A stretch of DNA of 9,471 bases from NCBI GenBank assembly GCA_003564775.1, contig PXEI01000196.1, positions 1 to 9,471 on the forward strand, read 5' to 3'. The notes under the pieces are model-generated. The model did no database searches. It was not told the DNA's origin and saw nothing but the letters and a program-made list of their open reading frames with translations. Of this stretch, positions 6,181-9,471 are shown piece by piece. This DNA is from Spirochaetaceae bacterium. GTDB taxonomy: Bacteria > Spirochaetota > Spirochaetia > DSM-27196 > SLAA01. Made by a program: the position numbers and the translations under genes. Position 1 is the first letter of the stretch. Each line of letters starts with the position of its first letter.

Positions 6181-6273
6181 GTGGTTTGTCTCTATGACTT
6201 TTTCAATCAATTGCCTGTTTTGCCTGTAATCTACGGGAACATCACAACTCGCGCTGCATCCGGAGGAGGATTC

Positions 6274-6714
6274 ATGGAAATTAAACAGATGTTTGACAGC
6301 TTGGAACGCATTCTCGAAAAATCAAAGATCGGTGTGCTGAGCACTATTCGAGCTAGTGGACAGCCAAGCATGCGGTGGATGACGCCAGCGCTTTTGCGGG
6401 GCCAGACAGGTTTTCTTTACGCGGTGAGTTCGTCGGAGTTCGCCTGGACTCAGAGTCTTGCGGAGAATCCTCAAGTGGAATGGATGATTCAGACCGCTCC
6501 GCTACAAGAGATTATGTTCGTGAAGGGACGAATGCAAGTTATCGATAACCCGGCACTACAGGCCGATGTGCAGGAAGCGATAGGGGGATACTTGCAGACT
6601 TTTTGGAAGAACATTCCAGATGAGTCGAGCCTTATTGTGCTGGAAACTGTCATAGAGGGAATGACGTATTTTCGCCCCACTGCGGGAGAGAAAATCTCCG
6701 TGACGATATCGTAG
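6274..6714 (+). CDS. Pyridoxamine 5'-phosphate oxidase-like flavin-binding split-barrel protein
   Basis: 146 residues. The pattern SKIGVLSTIRASGQPSMRW near the N-terminus, followed by a hydrophobic beta strand (TGFLYAVSS), a small helix with N-P-Q-V (SLAENPQVEW) and VKGRMQVIDN, is that of the general-stress-protein-26-like branch of the split-barrel FMN-binding superfamily. Members bind FMN, or in some branches F420 or heme; the substrate is often unknown. It lacks the extended C-terminus of true PdxH, so vitamin B6 synthesis is unlikely. The start at ATG 6274 is chosen because GGAGGAGG lies four bases upstream; the frame stays open to 6148 but that stretch has no ribosome site and does not look coding. 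It is 63 bases before pdhA on the same strand with no clear terminator, so partial co-transcription with pdh is possible. Confidence 0.85.
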   Translation: MEIKQMFDSLERILEKSKIGVLSTIRASGQPSMRWMTPALLRGQTGFLYAVSSSEFAWTQSLAENPQVEWMIQTAPLQEIMFVKGRMQVIDNPALQADVQEAIGGYLQTFWKNIPDESSLIVLETVIEGMTYFRPTAGEKISVTIS

Positions 6715-6777
6715 TGCAGCTTTTTCAAGATTAAGTTCAACAACAAGATAAGGATAACAGGAGAAGAGGTATTCTGA

Positions 6778-7752
6778 ATGGGAAAACTAGACGGATATAA
6801 AAAGGATCAACTGGTCGCAATGTTGCGTGACATGCTGATCATACGCCGTTTCGAGGAAAAGGCAGCCCAGGCTTATGGGCTGAAAAAAATTGGCGGCTTT
6901 TGCCATCTCTACAACGGGCAAGAGGGTGTTGTAGTTGGGGCGGTCGCGGCACTTGACATGAAAAAGGACTATTTGCTCACAGCCTACCGTGACCATGGTC
7001 ACGCCATAGCAACCGGAATGGATCCCAAGGTGGTTATGGCCGAACTCTTTGGTAAAGAGACTGGTTGCTCACGCGGTAAGGGCGGATCGATGCATATGTT
7101 TGATGTTGAGAAACACATGTTTGGTGGCAACGGTATCGTCGGTGGCCAGATCCCGGTAGCTACCGGGGTCGCGTTTATGCAGATGTATAAAAAGACCGGG
7201 GGCGTTACTCTGTGTTTCTTTGGAGACGGGGCCATTCATCAAGGTGCGTTTCATGAGTCAGCAAACCTGGCTTCAATCTGGAACCTGCCGGTGATCTACA
7301 TTGTGGAGAACAATCATTTTGGCATGGGTACTGCGGTTAAGCGGGTATCGGCGGTTGAAGATTTTGACGTTAAGGCCAAGGGCTACAACATGACGGGAAC
7401 TACCGTGAACGGCATGGATGTCATTGAGGTACACCAGGCCATTCAGAAAGCGGCAGAGACCGCCCGAAAGGAAGGCCGCCCAGCACTCCTGGATGTGAAG
7501 ACCTACAGGTACAAGGGGCACTCAATGAGTGATCCTGCCAAGTATCGCACCAAGGAGGAACTTGAGGAGTTCAAGCAACAGGATCCTATCCTCATGCTTA
7601 AGCAAGACCTTTTGAAGGCAGAAATGATCACCGAGAAAAAGTTTGAAGAACTCGACAAAGAGGCCAAGGCTATTGCCAACCAAGCTGAAGAGTTCGCCGA
7701 AGAAAGTCCAGAGCCGCCACTTGAGTCGCGCTTTGAAGACATCTACGCCTAA
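6778..7752 (+). CDS. pdhA: Pyruvate dehydrogenase E1 component, alpha subunit
   Basis: 324 residues. With PdhB it forms the thiamine-diphosphate-dependent E1 that decarboxylates pyruvate and acetylates the lipoyl group of E2 in the cytoplasm. Visible motifs: Y46-N-G-Q-E-G (substrate-side loop), AYRDHGH (69-75) with the cofactor-site histidines, GKGGSMHMFD (100-109), the ThDP-Mg motif from G149-D-G to N178-N179, and the conserved YRYKGHSMSDP loop (243-253) that carries the regulatory serines in eukaryotic E1. Length and these stretches match the mitochondrial/alphaproteobacterial-type E1 alpha. The ATG at 6778 has GAAGAGG eight bases upstream. Acetoin or branched-chain dehydrogenase E1 alpha are relatives, but the HSMSDP loop and the pdhB-like partner favour pyruvate. 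Confidence 0.93.
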   Translation: MGKLDGYKKDQLVAMLRDMLIIRRFEEKAAQAYGLKKIGGFCHLYNGQEGVVVGAVAALDMKKDYLLTAYRDHGHAIATGMDPKVVMAELFGKETGCSRGKGGSMHMFDVEKHMFGGNGIVGGQIPVATGVAFMQMYKKTGGVTLCFFGDGAIHQGAFHESANLASIWNLPVIYIVENNHFGMGTAVKRVSAVEDFDVKAKGYNMTGTTVNGMDVIEVHQAIQKAAETARKEGRPALLDVKTYRYKGHSMSDPAKYRTKEELEEFKQQDPILMLKQDLLKAEMITEKKFEELDKEAKAIANQAEEFAEESPEPPLESRFEDIYA

Positions 7753-7766
7753 GGGGGAGGACAACA

Positions 7767-8747
7767 ATGCCTGAATTAGCTATGAGAGACGCCCTGCGGC
7801 AGGCGATGGACGAGGAAATGAGCCGCGACGACGCAGTCTTTGTGTTGGGTGAAGAAGTAGGTGAGTACAACGGAGCGTATAAGGTTACACGAGGTCTGCT
7901 GGACAAGTATGGAATGCCGCGTGTTATGGACACGCCTATTGCCGAGTTAGGGTTTACCGGTCTGGCGGTTGGTGCGGCCCTCGCTGGCTTGCGCCCGGTA
8001 GTTGAGTGGATGACCTACAACTTCTCGTTGCTTGCTCTGGACCAGGTTGTGAACAACGCAGCCAAGATGCGGCATATGTCCGGCGGACAGCTTAAGTGTC
8101 CAATTGTGTTTAGAGGCCCTAACGGTCCGGCGGAGTTCCTGTCGTCGCAGCATTCACAGGCCTTGCAGAGCCTGTATGCACATATTCCGGGACTTAAGGT
8201 GGTTGCACCGTCAAATCCCTATGACGCAAAGGGGCTCCTGAAGAGTTCAATTCGTGACGACAACCCGGTTATGTTTCTAGAAAGTGAAATGACCTATGGA
8301 ATGACCGGAGAGGTTCCGGAGGAAGAGTATCTTGTTCCTATCGGTGAGGCTTCGGTGGTACGCGAGGGTAGCGACGTTACGCTTATCTCTTACTCAAAAC
8401 CAATGTTGATGCTTCATAAAGCGGCCGAGCAACTGGCCGAGCAGGGTATTGAGGCTGAGGTGATCGACCTGCGAACAATAAGGCCCTTGGACGAGGAGAC
8501 GATCTACAACTCGGTTAAGAAGACGAACCGGGCAGTAGTTGTTGATGAGTCATGGCCATTTGCCAGTGTTGGCTCACATGTGTGCTGGTTGATCTCACGG
8601 AACTGTTTTGACTACCTGGATGCGCCGGTTGAGTTAGTGTGCTCCGAGGATGTCCCAATGCCGTACAACCATAACATGGAACTTGCGGTGCAACCTTCGG
8701 TGGAGAAAATTGTTAAGGCGGCTAAAGGTGTAAGCTACACGGACTAG
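7767..8747 (+). CDS. pdhB: Pyruvate dehydrogenase E1 component, beta subunit
   Basis: 326 residues. It binds the pyrimidine half of ThDP and completes the E1 alpha2-beta2 active sites. Landmarks: LGEEVGEYNGAYKVTRGL (28-44), the cofactor-activating glutamate E60 in TPIAELGFTG, GLRPVVEWMTYNF (74-86), RGPNG (116-120), active-site H129 in SSQHSQ, the C-terminal-domain strand DVTLISYS, and VIDLRTIRPLD. The loop between RGPNG and QHSQ reads PAEFLSS where many E1 betas have AAxxVAA; the catalytic His is kept. No N-terminal lipoyl domain is fused, unlike many alphaproteobacterial PdhB proteins. GGGGGAGG lies six bases before the ATG, 14 bases after pdhA, so the two are clearly one operon. Confidence 0.94.
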   Translation: MPELAMRDALRQAMDEEMSRDDAVFVLGEEVGEYNGAYKVTRGLLDKYGMPRVMDTPIAELGFTGLAVGAALAGLRPVVEWMTYNFSLLALDQVVNNAAKMRHMSGGQLKCPIVFRGPNGPAEFLSSQHSQALQSLYAHIPGLKVVAPSNPYDAKGLLKSSIRDDNPVMFLESEMTYGMTGEVPEEEYLVPIGEASVVREGSDVTLISYSKPMLMLHKAAEQLAEQGIEAEVIDLRTIRPLDEETIYNSVKKTNRAVVVDESWPFASVGSHVCWLISRNCFDYLDAPVELVCSEDVPMPYNHNMELAVQPSVEKIVKAAKGVSYTD

Positions 8748-8812
8748 TCACCTGTGTTCGACGCAGAATGCATTGAGCAGGGTTTAGGAAAGAAGAATAA
8801 TAGAGGTTAGCG

Positions 8813-9471
8813 ATGGCTGAAAAAATACTAATGACGGCACTGTCTCCTACCATGGAGGAAGGTACCATTGTCTCCTGGAGCAAAAAAGAAGGAGATACGG
8901 TGTCGGCTGGCGATGTGCTGTGTGAGGTGGAAACCGACAAGGCCACCATGGACTACGAGGCTACCCAGGAAGGCACCCTCCTGAAGATTGTGCTTAACGA
9001 GGGAAGCGGTGCCAAGGTTGGTGAGACCATTGGGATCATTGGCGAAAAAGGTGAAGATTTTGCCGATCTCTTGAAAGACAAGGCTGGTGCCGACACAGCG
9101 GGAAAATCTGACGACGGGTCAAAGAGCGATTCTGATGCGCCAAAAAGCGCCTCTGAAGAGCCCAAGAGCGGGTCCACGAAGAAGGACGAACCGGCCGCCG
9201 ACAAGGAACCGACAGAGGGTAAAAAATCGAGCGCACCGGGCGCTTCGGGGGGCGGAACCCACGCCGAAGAGGGCGGGCGAGTGAAGGCTTCGCCACTTGC
9301 GCGACGCATTGCAGAGGACAAGGGTATAGATATATCTCAGATCTCTGGTACCGGGCCGGGAGGTCGGATTGTAAAAGATGACGTAGAGAACTTCACTCCG
9401 TCGCGTGCGGGCGCATCCGGGGCCGCCGGGGGTGGCGTTGCGGCAGCGGCTATGCCTGCTCAAGATCGAGA
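8813..9471 (+). CDS. pdhC: Pyruvate dehydrogenase E2, dihydrolipoamide acetyltransferase (N-terminal part; 3' end outside window)
   Basis: 219 codons are visible, open to the right edge. Residues 1-78 are a single lipoyl domain with the lipoylated lysine K43 in VETDKATM. A flexible linker (about 85-155) is rich in Lys, Asp, Glu, Ser and Gly, with degenerate PKSxS units (APKSASEE, EPKSGSTK), unlike the Ala/Pro linkers common in E2. A peripheral-subunit-binding domain follows (about 157-193: KASPLARRIAE to TGPGGRIVKDDV), which docks E1 or E3. A second Ala/Gly-rich linker begins before the edge; the catalytic acyltransferase domain should follow. GAGG lies about seven bases before the ATG. The gap to pdhB is 65 bases with no hairpin. 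An E3 lipoamide dehydrogenase gene would be expected further right. Confidence 0.93.
   Translation, partial: MAEKILMTALSPTMEEGTIVSWSKKEGDTVSAGDVLCEVETDKATMDYEATQEGTLLKIVLNEGSGAKVGETIGIIGEKGEDFADLLKDKAGADTAGKSDDGSKSDSDAPKSASEEPKSGSTKKDEPAADKEPTEGKKSSAPGASGGGTHAEEGGRVKASPLARRIAEDKGIDISQISGTGPGGRIVKDDVENFTPSRAGASGAAGGGVAAAAMPAQDR

Noticed and set aside
6148..6273. N-terminal extension of the flavin-protein frame to 6148
   Set aside because: There is no ribosome site at that start, the extra residues do not fit the split-barrel fold, and GGAGGAGG marks the ATG at 6274.
6778..8747. Acetoin or branched-chain 2-oxoacid dehydrogenase E1
   Set aside because: The HSMSDP loop, the E1 beta sequence and the adjacent E2 lipoyl and binding domains look like pyruvate dehydrogenase; no acetoin-specific neighbours are present.
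1..9471. Mobile element, CRISPR array, tRNA or rRNA
   Set aside because: No transposase or integrase frame, no regularly spaced repeats and no tRNA- or rRNA-like sequence were seen on either strand.

Overview
The window is a chromosomal segment of an anaerobic or facultative bacterium with roughly balanced base composition. It has dense operons, strong GGAGG-type ribosome binding sites and some GTG starts. Gene content (an Nqr-type sodium pump, a two-gene E1 pyruvate dehydrogenase and a response regulator feeding into cyclic-di-GMP turnover) would fit a free-living spirochaete or a similar marine or saline bacterium. That taxon is only a guess from gene content and style. No tRNA, rRNA, CRISPR array, transposase, integrase or phage gene is visible.

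Layout. Positions 1-5963 are transcribed leftward (minus strand) and 6274-9471 rightward, diverging from a 310-base control region (5964-6273). Read in transcription order, the leftward block is nqrB, nqrC, nqrD, nqrE, nqrF (5963 down to 2047), an unrecognised 153-residue protein (2019-1558), a hairpin terminator (about 1510-1539), and a receiver-PAS-GGDEF-EAL regulator (1498 down past base 1) cut by the left edge. The rightward block is a small flavin-binding split-barrel protein of the pyridoxamine 5'-phosphate oxidase superfamily (6274-6714), followed by pdhA (E1 alpha), pdhB (E1 beta) and the start of pdhC (E2), which is cut by the right edge.

How the genes fit together. Pyruvate dehydrogenase makes acetyl-CoA and NADH. 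Nqr oxidises NADH and stores the energy as a sodium gradient. A main NADH source and a main NADH sink therefore diverge from one intergenic region, which makes shared redox or sodium control plausible.

Main points for a second look. (1) The nqr operon has no nqrA in front of nqrB, and its NqrB is about 90 residues shorter at the N-terminus than typical NqrB, closer to RnfD in size. (2) The nqrB leader can fold as an 8-bp outer stem, an inner CGCG/CGCG stem and a large one-sided bulge with a twice-repeated 7-base element, placed just after a -10-like box: a candidate cis-regulatory RNA. (3) An uncharacterised soluble protein is encoded at the end of the nqr operon. (4) The GGDEF domain keeps its catalytic signature but lacks the RxxD inhibitory site.
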